Positions 22,454 through 33,500 of a stretch of 64,000 bases of DNA are shown here, piece after piece. A model generated the notes under the pieces. That model ran no database searches, was not told the origin of the DNA, and saw nothing but the letters and a program-made list of their open reading frames with translations. This DNA is from Liolophura sinensis (taxonomy: Eukaryota > Mollusca > Polyplacophora > Chitonida > Chitonidae). The translations under genes were made by a program, and so were the position numbers. The stretch covers positions 3,724,501 to 3,788,500 of the forward strand of contig NC_088295.1 in the NCBI RefSeq assembly GCF_032854445.1, written 5' to 3'. Every line of letters begins with the position of its first letter. The stretch's first letter is position 1.

Positions 22454-24420
22454 GGCTGGGTATCTGAGGTGCTCCTCTGCTGGATGATGAGTGGAGCAGG
22501 GACAGTCAGTGGCTGTACAGCTGTGTCAAACAAGAAGCACCACCACCACTAAGGCTGGGTATCTGAGGTACTCCTCTGCTGGGTGATGAGGGAAGCAGGG
22601 ACAGTCAGTGGCTGTACAGCTGTGTCAGACAGGAAGCACCCCCACCTCCAGGGCTGGGTATCTGAGGTGCTCCTCTGCTGGGGGACGAGTGAAACAGGGA
22701 CAATCATTGGCTGTACAGCTGTGTAAGACAGGAAGCACCCCCACTTCCATGACTGGGTATCTGAGGTGCTCCTCTGCTGGGGGACGAGTGAAGCAGGGAC
22801 AGTCATTGGCTGTACAGCTGTGTCAGACAGGAAGCACCCCCACCTCCATGACTGGGTATCTGAGGTGCTCCTCTGCTGGATGATGAGTGGAGCAGGGACA
22901 GTCAGTGGCTGTACAGCTGTGTCAAACAAGAAGCACCCCCACCGCCAGGGCTGGGTATCTGAGGTGCTCCTCTGCTGGGGGACAAGTGAAGCAGGGAGAG
23001 TCAGTGGCTGTACAGCTGTGTCAGACAGGAAGCACCCCCACTTCCATGACTGGGTATCTGAGGTGCTCCTCTGCTGGGGGACGAGTGAAGCAGGGACAAT
23101 CAGTGGCTGTACAGCTGCGTCAGACGGGAAGCACCCCCACCTCCATGGCTGGGTATCTGAGGTGCTCCTCTGCTGGGGGACGAGTGACGCAGGGACAATC
23201 ATTGGCTGTACAGCTGTGTTAAACATGAAGCACCACCACCACTAAGGCTGGGTATCTGAGGTGCTCCTCTGCTGGGCGATGAGGGAAGCAGGGACCGTGG
23301 CTGTACAGCTGTGTCAGACAGGAAGCACCCCCACCTCCATGGCTGGGTATCTGAGGTGCTTCTCTGCTGGGGGACGAGTGAAGCAGGGACAGTCAGTGGC
23401 TGTACAGCTGTGTCAGACAGGAAGCACCACCACCCCTAAGGCTGGGTATCTGAGGTGCTCCTCTGCTGGGGGACGAGTGAAGCAGGGACAGTCAGTGGCT
23501 GTACAGCTGTGCAAGACAGGAAGCACTCCCACCTCCATGGCTGGGTATCTGAGGTGCTCCTCTGCTGGGTGATGAGGAAAGCAGGGACAGCCATTGACTA
23601 TATAGTTGTGTAAGACAGAAAGCACCCCCACCTCCAGGGCTGGGTGTTTGAGGTGCCCCTCTGCTGGGTGATGAGGGAAACAGGGACAGTTAGTACCTGT
23701 CTCAGACAGGAAGAACCCTCACCTCCATGGCTGGGTATCTGAGGTGCTCCTCTGCTGGGGGACGAGTGAAGCAGGGAGAGTCATTGGCTGTACAGCTGTG
23801 TAAGACAGGAAGTACCCCCACCACCAGGGCTGGCTAATGAGGGAAGCAGGGACAGTCAGTGGCTGTAGAGCTGTGTCAGACATGAAGCGCCACCAGGGCT
23901 GAGAATCTGAGGTGCTCCTGTGCTGGGTGATGAGGGAAGCAGAAATAATCATTGACTGTACAGCTGTGTCAGACAGGAAGCACCCCCGCCTCCATGGCTG
24001 GGTATCTGAGGTGCTCCTCTGCTGGATGATGAGGGAAACAGGGACAGTCATTGGCTCTACAGCTGTGTCAAACATGAAGCACCTCCATGGCTTGGTATCT
24101 GAGGTGCTCCTCTGCTGGATGATGAGGGAAACAGGGACAGTCATTTACTGTACAGCTGTGTCAAACAGGAAGCGCCCCCATCTCCAGGGCTGGGTATCCG
24201 AGGTGCTCCTCTGCAGGTTGATGAGGGACTCAGTGACAGTCAGTGGCTATACAGCTGTGTCAGACATGAAACACCACCAGGTCTGAGTATCCGAGGTGCT
24301 TCTCTGCTGGGTGATGAGGGAAACAGGGACAGTCATTGGCTGTACAGCTGTGTCAAACATGAAGCACCACCAGGGCTGAGTATCTGAGGTGCTTCTCTGC
24401 TGGGTGATGAGGGTCTCAGA
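22435..24420 (+). repeat. 99-bp in-frame minisatellite containing the deubiquitinase stop codon, about 20 copies
   Basis: The unit 'ggctgggtatctgaggtgct' + 'cctctgctgg' ... 'gctgtacagctgtgtcagac' + 'aggaagcacccccacctcca' repeats at 99 bp (22454, 22553, 22652 and onward). The first unit starts with the gene's last codons (MKHHHH-stop), and copies at about 22540 and 23228 repeat KHHHH-TAA exactly in the gene's reading frame. In other units the TAA is CAG or ATG-like and the same frame stays open for several units (for example 22766-23245). It would be 3' UTR. Units at the 3' end are shorter and more degenerate. Confidence 0.95.
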
Positions 24421-24424
24421 CATT

Positions 24425-26440
24425 ATCAAGGCTATATGGAGTATCTTTCAGTACTAGTGTTAGGGATTGCAGCCAAAAGAGCCATGTGGCTAAGAATTTG
24501 ATTTATTTCAAAGCTCGTGCATGTTTTATGAAGTGAGCTTGCGGAAAGATCATCACGGCTTTCCAGACAATGTTGAGGTAATTAAAGATGCTATCAGTGT
24601 TCCTGACAAAAGCTCAGTGCTATTTCTTTACATCCTGTCCAGTTTTCTGCCTGTGAGCCCCTTCTTTTAAACAAGTGCAGGGTGTGTTATCCCCAGGCAC
24701 CCCTGGATACTAAAGATTAAGGTGAAACTGACAGAACTTGAAGACTTAATGCTGTTGATGTGACCCTCAGCCACATGTTATTCATTCGTACAAGAAGTCC
24801 ATTTTTACGCATATGCACAGTTTCTGGCCAGTTCGCTTGTTGCATCATATCAGCCCTACATAGTAACTACGTACTGTAGCGTTCTGGGTATTTATCTTGT
24901 TACAGTGTTTGGTGGATGTGTGGATGGTGGATGTGTGGATGACGTGACTTTGCCGATGTATGTGTTCGCTAATGTTCTGTTGACATAACTCCCTTCATTA
25001 CTCCTGTGAACAATTCTGAGCTGTATTAGTATAATGTTTCTTCTCCTGGCATGTTTGTACAGATCTAACATTTGGAATGGTGCAAAGCTCTGTTGTAACA
25101 GTTAGAGGCTAGTTCACCTATAGATATATATATATATACCTGTATATATAAATATATATTTTGTATAAATGATGTTTCTTGGAGAAAAAGAAATGATAAT
25201 TTCCCAATATTTGGGTAGTTGTTGTTCATGATATACTTTGTTGTCAGTACAGTTTTTATTCATTTTAAGGTACAAGATTATAGAGGTCTGGACTGCCTTT
25301 ACGTGTACATTACTATATCGTGTGTTAGATTGGGGACAGTTCAGGCTTAAGGTCCAGGGTGAGATAGGGGTAAACAGATGTCTGACCGTTGCAACGATCT
25401 TCTTTTAGGAATTTGAGTTAAAATTCTGATTATTGACCAGTATTATTAGGTTCTTTGTCTATATTTGTACGCCGAGGCCTTTAGTCTGCTGTGGCTAGAT
25501 TAGACAATAATGTTTCCGACAGAATGCAATGGATTTGTGTATTGTATTTTCGCTATTCATAATTGATCTCCAGTGTAACTGCCAGAACTAACCCAACATG
25601 CTGTTCGATCCTCACTTATAGCGGGAAGTGAGGTAGGGTGGGTGTGGGAGAGGGAGCAACTGTTATTTGGTGAAGTGGTGCGGTATCCTTCCCTTTTGCG
25701 GTGGAAGGTAGGTTGGCCAATCCAGTTGTGCTGTCCGATCAGCTCTCGTCTTATGGTTAGCGTTATGCCTCTGTGTTATTGCCATACAACATACAATTTC
25801 TAAGGTCTTTGAGTGTGATGTGAAATTCGTCAGACTGGCGCATGCTTTTATACTATTTATGGAATGAACGCTGTTTAAGACATGCAACCCATGTCTCTTC
25901 TGCCGAAAAATAATGTCCGTAACAGAGTGACCTCCCTTGGCCCGAATGCGCTTGACGAGAAGGTTGCAGGAAGTGTTACTTCATCTTAAAGATTATTCTT
26001 TCTAACTTTGTAAATTATCGGTTTTCTGTAAGCTGAGGAAACATCTGTTGTCATTTCCGGCTTTGTGCCCTAGCTGGGGAACCTTCCCCGACACTTTAGA
26101 ACAGCAAGTAAGCATTTTTTTCTGTCTGGTTTTCGAGTTATTTGCGTTCCGTCTGTTCGGTATGGTACCCATATTGCGTGCGCTAGCTCATCATGTGATT
26201 TACTTACTCCGTTGTGGTGAAAACAGAAGTGATTGAACAGTATGAATTTCTATTTGCTTTGAAAACAATTATTTATGAAAAAGGTTATCTGAATATTGCG
26301 TATCATTATTACTGCTATATAAATAAATTGGAAGTCAGTTAACGTGTGGTTTGGTGTTGTGCAACAGCGTACCGATCTTTTCATTATGTACGTCGATGAA
26401 GATAAATAGAATCATTTTTTGATTGAACTGTCTAGAAATT
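24425..26440 (+). other. Probable 3' UTR / intergenic sequence
   Basis: Single-copy AT-rich sequence with a short (TA)n microsatellite at 25113-25160. No coding frame is supported. It probably includes the deubiquitinase polyadenylation site, but no AATAAA could be chosen with confidence; an ATAAATAAA-like motif at about 26320 is one candidate. Confidence 0.4.
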
Positions 26441-26489
26441 GTGCGGTGAAGACTTGTCTGACGGAAGGTGAGGTGTTGTTTATATCCTT

Positions 26490-26645
26490 CCTCTCGGGTC
26501 ATATGTGGGAAGGTCTCCAAGCAACGTGCGGATTGTCGTGGATTTCCCCCGTGCCCTGTCGGGTTTCCTCCTACCATGATATTTGTCCCGGTCGTTTAAG
26601 TGAAATATTCTTGTATATTACCTAAAACAACAATAAAATAAATAT
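26490..26645 (+). repeat. SINE family A, 5'-truncated
   Basis: 'catatgtgggaaggtctcca', 'atttcccccgtgccctgtcg', 'cctcctaccatgat', 'aagtgaaatattcttg', ending in an 'aacaataaaataaat' tail. Diverged from the consensus. Confidence 0.75.
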
Positions 26646-26884
26646 ATTCGTTGGGCCACCTGCTCTTCAACAGTGTGCTCACCGGTTGGATCCATTCTTC
26701 CGTGTCTCGGCTGCATCGTTGAGTCAGCATGGTTGTCAGGCACATACAGAACATCGTGACTGGTTTCGTCCACCTTGAATCCATCCCCCACTGACTCGGC
26801 TGGGGTGTTGGGACGAAAGGTTTGTCGGGCACGTACAGAACTATCATGACTTGCCGTGTTCACTTGAATCCATTTTCCCCTGAT

Positions 26885-27175
26885 TCCGACCGGCCCCAAT
26901 AGCACAGTTGGTAGCTCTTTCGCTTCGGGAGCGGTAGATCCAGGGCCAATCCTGGGTCGAGTCACACCTAAGACCTTAAAAGAGGAAGTTGTAACTTCCT
27001 CGCTTGGCGTTCAGCATGAAGGGGATAGTGCAACAACTGGTTGATCCGTATCAGTATAATGGCTCGGGCAGTGCACCTTACTTGCCTACGGTAAGGCGTC
27101 TCCGTGAAGCAGCACTAGATAAAAGAGCGGTGAAAACCCCTGCAACAAGGAGGCACATTACATACACCCTTCAGA
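26885..27175 (+). repeat. SINE family B, near full length
   Basis: Collinear with 21794-22130: 'caatagcacagttggtag', 'gccaatcctgggtcgagtca', 'cttcctcgcttggcgttcag', 'caactggttgatccgtatca', 'agcactagataaaagagcgg'. The small ORF inside it is SINE sequence. Confidence 0.85.
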
Positions 27176-27310
27176 CACCTGACAATCCTCCTGACTAAAC
27201 CAACCAGGTGCCTGACAATCCTTCTGACTAAATAGAAGGGTACCTGAAAAACCTGACTAAATCAGTCGGGCACCCGACAAACCCCCTGACTAAGTCGGTC
27301 CGGTGCTGCT
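27175..27310 (+). repeat. Short tandem repeat of about 35 bp, 4 copies
   Basis: 'cctgacaatcctcctgacta' + 'aaccaaccaggtg' type units directly 3' of the family B SINE, possibly seeded by its tail ('acacctgacaatcc'). Confidence 0.7.
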
Positions 27311-27459
27311 ACCTCATTAGTCTCAGGCCAACTATTTTCCACAAAAAGCCTGTCGTGCTGACTGCCATGGTCTATCTGGCGTGATTTAAAATAAATACAT
27401 AACGCCAAAATCATCAAAGCCTTCAGTTCGCCGAATTGCTTGAATTTCGGTTTGGAATA

Positions 27460-27722
27460 TATTTATTTATTTGACTTGTGTATTACGCCGTACTCAAGAA
27501 TATTTCACTTATACGACGGCCGCCAGCATTATGCTGGGCGGAAACCGGGCAGGGCCCGGGGGATACCCACGACCATCCGTAGACTGCTGGCAGATCTCGC
27601 TTATAACCGGAGAGGAAGCCAGCATGAGCTGGACTTGAACTCACAGCAATCGCATTGGTGAGAGGCTCTTCGGTCATTACGCTGCGCTAGCGCGCTAATG
27701 GACTGAGCCTCGGAGGCCCCCG
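27460..27722 (-). repeat. SINE family A, full length, minus strand
   Basis: On the minus strand the complete element runs from 'ggcctccgaggctcagtcca' (tRNA-like head) through 'ctcaccaatgcgattgctgt' and 'catgctggcttcctctccgg' to 'agtgaaatattcttgagtac' and an (AAAT)n tail. Confidence 0.9.
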
Positions 27723-27949
27723 ATTGGAATATACCCACAGTACATAGGTATTCCCATGGGTACATATTGTGCCCCTCATTTGGATGACCTGTACTTGTTC
27801 TTGTGTGAATACGGCTATATGCAGAAATTAATTGAATGATCTTCAAAAAGATCTTATTCATTAAACGGTATATTGATGATCGGCCAACTTGAAACAATCC
27901 ATATATGCCAAAGGCTGTGAAAGATATCTACGGGAAACTACAAACTCTC

Positions 27950-28925
27950 CAAATGAAATGAATCTTCACACATACGGCTGACATCTGATATCTGTCTCAG
28001 ATCATCTTTTCACACATACTATTGACTCCTGATATCAGGCTCAGATCATCTCTTCACACATACGGTTGACTCCTGATATCTGGCTCAGGTGATCCCTTCA
28101 TACATACGATTGACTCCTGATATCGGGCTCAGATCATCTCGTCACACATACGGTTGACTCCTGATATCTGGTTCAGGTCATCCCTTCATACATACGATTG
28201 ACTCCTGATATCGGGCTCAGATCATCTCGTCACACATACGATTGCCTCCTGATATCGGGCTCAGATCATCTCTTCACACAAACGATTGACTCCTGCTATC
28301 TGACTCAGATCATCTCTTCACACATACGGTTGACTCCTGATATCTGGCTCAGGTCTTCCCTTCATACATACGATTGACTGCTGATATCGGGCTCAGATCA
28401 TCTCTTCACACATACGATTGCCTCCTGATATCTGGCTCAGGTCATCCCTTCATACATATGATTGACTCTTGATATCGGGCTCAGATCATCTCTTCACACA
28501 TACGATTGGCTCCTGATATCTGGCTCAGATCATCCCTTCACACATACAATTGACTCCTGCTATCTGACTCAGGTCATCCCTTCATACATATGATTGCCTC
28601 CTGATATCTGGCTCAGATCATCCCCTCACACAAACGATTGACTCCAGATATCTGGCTTAGATCATCTCTTCACAAACACACGATTCACTGCTGATATCTG
28701 GCCCAGATCATCTCTTTAAACATACTATTGAGTGCTGATATCGTCCTCAGATCATCTCTTCACACATATACAACTGATTGCTGATATCTGCCTCAGATCA
28801 TCCCTTCACTCTTACGATTGACTGCTGATATCTGGCTTAGGTCATACCTTCACACATATACGATTGACTACTGATATCTGCCTCAGATCATTCCTTCACA
28901 CACATGACTGACAGTTGATATCTGG
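27950..28925. repeat. 44-bp minisatellite, subfamily 1, about 22 copies
   Basis: Unit 'gactcctgatatctggctca' + 'gatcatctcttcacacatac' + 'gatt', period 44 bp. It drifts gradually towards subfamily 2 at its 3' end. Confidence 0.95.
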
Positions 28926-29660
28926 CTGCACTTGAAACATACGTTTGCCACTAATATCTGGCTTAGATTAGCACTTGACACATACATTTAACTACCGATG
29001 TCTTGCTCAGATCAGCACTTGAAACATACGTTTGCCACTGATATCTTGCTCAGATCAGCACTTGACACATACATCTGACTGCTGATATCTGGCTCAGATC
29101 AGCACTTGACACGTACATTTGACTACTGATATCTGGCTCAGATCAGCACTTGACACATACATTTGACTACTGATATCTGGCTCAGATAAGTACTTGACAC
29201 ATACGTTTGATTACTGATATCTGGCCAAGATCAGCACTTGACACATACATTTGATTACTGATATCTGGCTCAGATCAGCACTTGACAAATAGATTTGACT
29301 ACTGATATCTTGCTCAGATCAGCACTTGACACATACGTTTGCCACTGATATCTTGCTCAGATCAGCACTTGACACATACATCTGACTGCTGATATCTGGC
29401 TCAGATCAGCGCTTAACACACACATTTGACTACTGATATCTTGCTCAGATCAGCACTTGACACATACATTTAATTACTGATATCTGGCTCAGATAAGTAC
29501 TTGACACCTACGTTTGACTACTGATATCTGGCTAAGATCAGCACTTGACACATACATTTGATTACTGATATTTTGCTCAGATCAGCACTTGACAGATACA
29601 TCCGACTGCTGATATCTGGCTCAGATCAGCGCTTAACACACACATTTGACTATCGCTATT
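28925..29660. repeat. 44-bp minisatellite, subfamily 2, about 16 copies
   Basis: Same 44-bp period and core ('ctgatatctggctcagatca') as the preceding array, but with 'gcacttgacacatacatttg' in place of 'tctcttcacacatacgatt'. Runs of shared variants (tctggctcagat / tcttgctcagat) suggest units were amplified in blocks. Confidence 0.95.
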
Positions 29661-29699
29661 TGTCTGAAGTCATCCCTTCACACATACGTTTGACTATCG

Positions 29700-30476
29700 A
29701 CATCAACTGGATGTCATACATTGACATGTATTCATTCTCTGCTTTGTTGAAATGTCTTACTGAAATAAGAGGAATAAGACAGTCATAAAAACCTAACAGT
29801 TTTTACCGCCATACTTTTTACACCTATACGATTGCGGGCAATTTTGTTGGTGACGAAAACAGTAGCGCATATTGTGAACTGCTCGCCTTTTGTAAGTTAC
29901 AGACGACCTTTCCAGCTTATGACGTGCAGATATGCACACCGTCCTGGTATATGGCGAGTGGTCTTCAACTGGTGGTAGATTGCGAAAACGGCCAGGAAAG
30001 CTTCGTCGATCATTTATGATAACCAAGGCCCCAGGATCAGCGAGAGAGGGGAATCCGTATTGTCTGACCCAGTCTCAGCCCACATAATTGATTTTTGAGT
30101 ATTGATTCGGAAAGTTGGTCGGCAGCCAAGTCGCTCTTGTCGTCCCTTCGTCAAGCAGTTTTAAAGGCGTTGTCAGTTCGGATACCTTGTTTTATGTATT
30201 GGATAGAGAAACATTTAACTCGGGGAAAAAATATTACAGCGCGGCAATCAATTTGTATTCAATGTTTTTAAGTTAAAACATAATTTCCTTGGGAGTAAGT
30301 CGATCCTCCTCGGACGGTAAACTATGGACTGGACCCACAAACTGTGCCTCATGCTGACGTCTTGTACTAGTCTCCGGTCCTAAGAAAATAGGTAATCATG
30401 TCCCAGGCAAACCCCATGCGAAAGCCTGCAAGAGATACTCATTTACATCCTCTTCAATCATCATGAAGTCATCAGA
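29700..30476 (+). other. Upstream region of the polycystin-like gene
   Basis: Single-copy sequence between the 44-bp array and the signal-peptide exon. It should hold the promoter and 5' UTR. No TATA box or other motif was identified with confidence. Confidence 0.4.
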
Positions 30477-30531
30477 ATGACGGTGCTTGAGATAAAGATA
30501 TTGGTGATTTTCGCTGTATGCTGGCAGGCAG
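30477..30531 (+). CDS. Polycystin-like exon 1, signal peptide
   Basis: ATG followed by MTVLEIKILVIFAVCWQAG, a typical signal peptide with a hydrophobic core. The donor GTAAGG is at 30532 in phase 1. It joins the acceptor at 32532 so that G is completed and NAVVLTIDPAK follows. Confidence 0.75.
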
Positions 30532-33500
30532 GTAAGGCCGATGTAGATACCCTAGTTGATAACTTCAAAGTCTGCATTCTGCATATAACAATTATTTTTG
30601 CATCACTATGCCTTGAAACCCAAGCAATAAATGAAACTGGTTTAACTTCCTAAAACAGAACTGTGATTTATGGTCTTAAATCATGATAATACGAAATAAG
30701 AGCTCTTTATATCAGAAGTATTTGTTATGCTATTTCACCCTCACCAAGACCCATCCGAAATATATCAACACAACAACGTAAGGAATTTTAATTGAAGCAT
30801 TTTACTGTAATTGATTGTATTTCAATCACTACAACATTTGTATTTGATGATCGGGAGGATTAGTGACCGAGCGGTTGAGACGCTTTGACCATTAACTTAG
30901 TAATTGATGATTGGGAGTGACCGATGGCTTGAGACGCTTTGACCATTAACTTAGCAATTGATGATTGGGAGTGACCGAGAGCTTGAGACGCTTTGACCAT
31001 TAACTTAGTGATTGGAGACTGAGAGGGTTAATCATCGAGGCGTTGAGACGCTTTCACCATTATAAAACTTAGTATTTGATGACTGGGAGGGTTAATGGTC
31101 GAGAGGTTGAGACACTTTGATCACCAACTTAGTATTTGATGATAGGGAGGGATAGTGAACGAGGGCCTGGGGGCAGTTTGAGACATTTTGATCATTAACT
31201 AAGTATTTCATGATCGGGAGTTTTAAGATGGAGGAGTTGAGACGCGTTGACCATTGGATTGGTATTTGATCATTAAGAGGGTTAATGACCGAAGAATAGA
31301 GACACCTTGATCATTATCTAAGTATTTGGTGACTGGGAGGGTTAATCATGGACGCGTTGAGACGCTTTGACCATTGACTTGATATTTGATGATTGATAGA
31401 CTAATTGACCTAAGTCTTGAGACGCTTTGACGATTGGTTTAGTTTTGAAGATTGGGAGGTTTAATAACCGAAAGGTTGAGAAGCTTTGAAAATTTAACTT
31501 AATATTTGATGATTTAGAGATAGAGAAGCTTTGACCATTATCTTAGAAATTGATGATTGAGAGCTTAAATGGCCGAAGGGTTGAGACGCCTTGACCATTA
31601 ACTTAGCATTTGATGACTGGGAGGGTTAGTGACCGAGAAGTAGAGACGCCTTGACCATTAACTTAGTATTTGATGATTGGGAGGTTTAATGACCATTAAG
31701 TTAGTATTTGATGACTGGGAGTTTTAGTGACCGAGGAGTAGAGACACCTTGACCATTAACTTAGTATTTGATGATTGGGAGGTTTAATGACCATTAATTT
31801 AGTATTTGACGATTGAAAGAATTAACCGCCAGGACACAGGAGGTGTGCGTTCTCCCGTTAAAGCTGTTCTGTGAGCCTGAACAAGCGCTTGACAACACTC
31901 GTACAGCCGATGCTGTATTCTAACCTTCGTTAAAAACTACTGAAAACACTCGTACAGCCGATGCTGCAGTCTATCCTTCGTTGTAGGCTACTGACAACAC
32001 TCGTACAGCCGATGCTGCATTCTAATCATCGTTGTAGGCTACTGACAACACTCGTACAGCCGATGCTGCATTCTAATCATCGTTGAAGACCACTGACAAC
32101 ACTCGTACAGCCGATGCTGCAATCTAACCGTCGTTAAAAACTACTGAAAACACTCGTACAGCCGATGCTGCATTCTAATCTTCGTTGAAGACCACTGACA
32201 ACACTTGTACAGCCGATGCTGCATTCTAATCTTCGTTGAAGACCACTGACAACACTCGTACAGCCGATGCTGCAATCTAACCGTTGTTAAAAACTACTGA
32301 AAACACTCGTACAGCCGATGCTGCGGTCTAACCTTCGTTGAAGGCCACTTGTTTTCCACAAATGTTGTGTGCATATCGGTGGTTTACTCCGTACACTTCG
32401 GTTTCCGACCATAAAACTGAGCGCAACAACTGAGAGTTCAGAATGGCTATAAAGCACAATCACATTTATAAATGGTTGACAATTTCATATGAACCAGTCG
32501 TTGTAGATCTCTGTTTTTGTTTTTTCCAACAGGTAATGCGGTTGTGTTAACGATCGATCCGGCTAAAACCGTAATGAAGCAGGGGGATGTGACCTTCTTA
32601 AGCATAAGTGTCGATCCCGTAGAAGATGTTGTGTGTATCTTGAATTTCGGAGATAATGATTGTGCGTTAGTATTAGATGCAAACAGTATCAATGTTAAGG
32701 TATCTGAAACAAAATACGCAGTGGCCGAGGAACACACTTACACGGGAGTCGGAGTCTACACGTGTGTCTTAGTCTGCCACGGGGTGGGGTCGTCGGCATA
32801 CGAACAACTAACAATCAGAGTTCCCCAGCCTCTGACAGGTCTGCAGCTTATCCCCGAACATCGGGACAAGGTCGTGACGCTCACAGCTTTCAACGACCAG
32901 ATTCTGGGGAGCGTTAACTTCACATTTGAATCGGGAACAAGTTTGTACGGGCAGTGGATGACAGATGAGGGTAAGGAAGGGGCTGTGGAGATTGATGAGG
33001 AGGGTGAAGCTGGGTTTGTGTCCTTCACCCCAGGGGATTTCATCTCGTATGGAAAGCATGTGATCAACATTACTCTACATAACGTGTACAACAATTCGAA
33101 CCTTTACTATTCAGATGTACAGTACGACTATAGCAAGTCACTGGAATCGACTGTCCTGTACGAAGCGCTAATCACGGACGTGCGCATTGAGGCTCCCCCC
33201 CAGGTTTTGGTGGGTTCAGCGGTGACGATGGTGGCCAAAATCCGCTCTGGAAGCAATGTCAACATAACCTGGACCTGTAACAGTAGTCTCCCCTGTTGGG
33301 ATGTGTCCACCGGGCAAACACATGAGCACATCTTTACATTCCCCGGTCACTATACGATCGGTCTGCTTGTGCAAAATGCACTTGGGAACGTCACAAAATA
33401 CCACTCACTGGACGTTCGAGGCTCAATTGACGGGTTCTCAGTGTCCTGGCGGAGAAGCTCCATATACCTGCATAAGCCTGACAAAGACTTGTCACTTATC

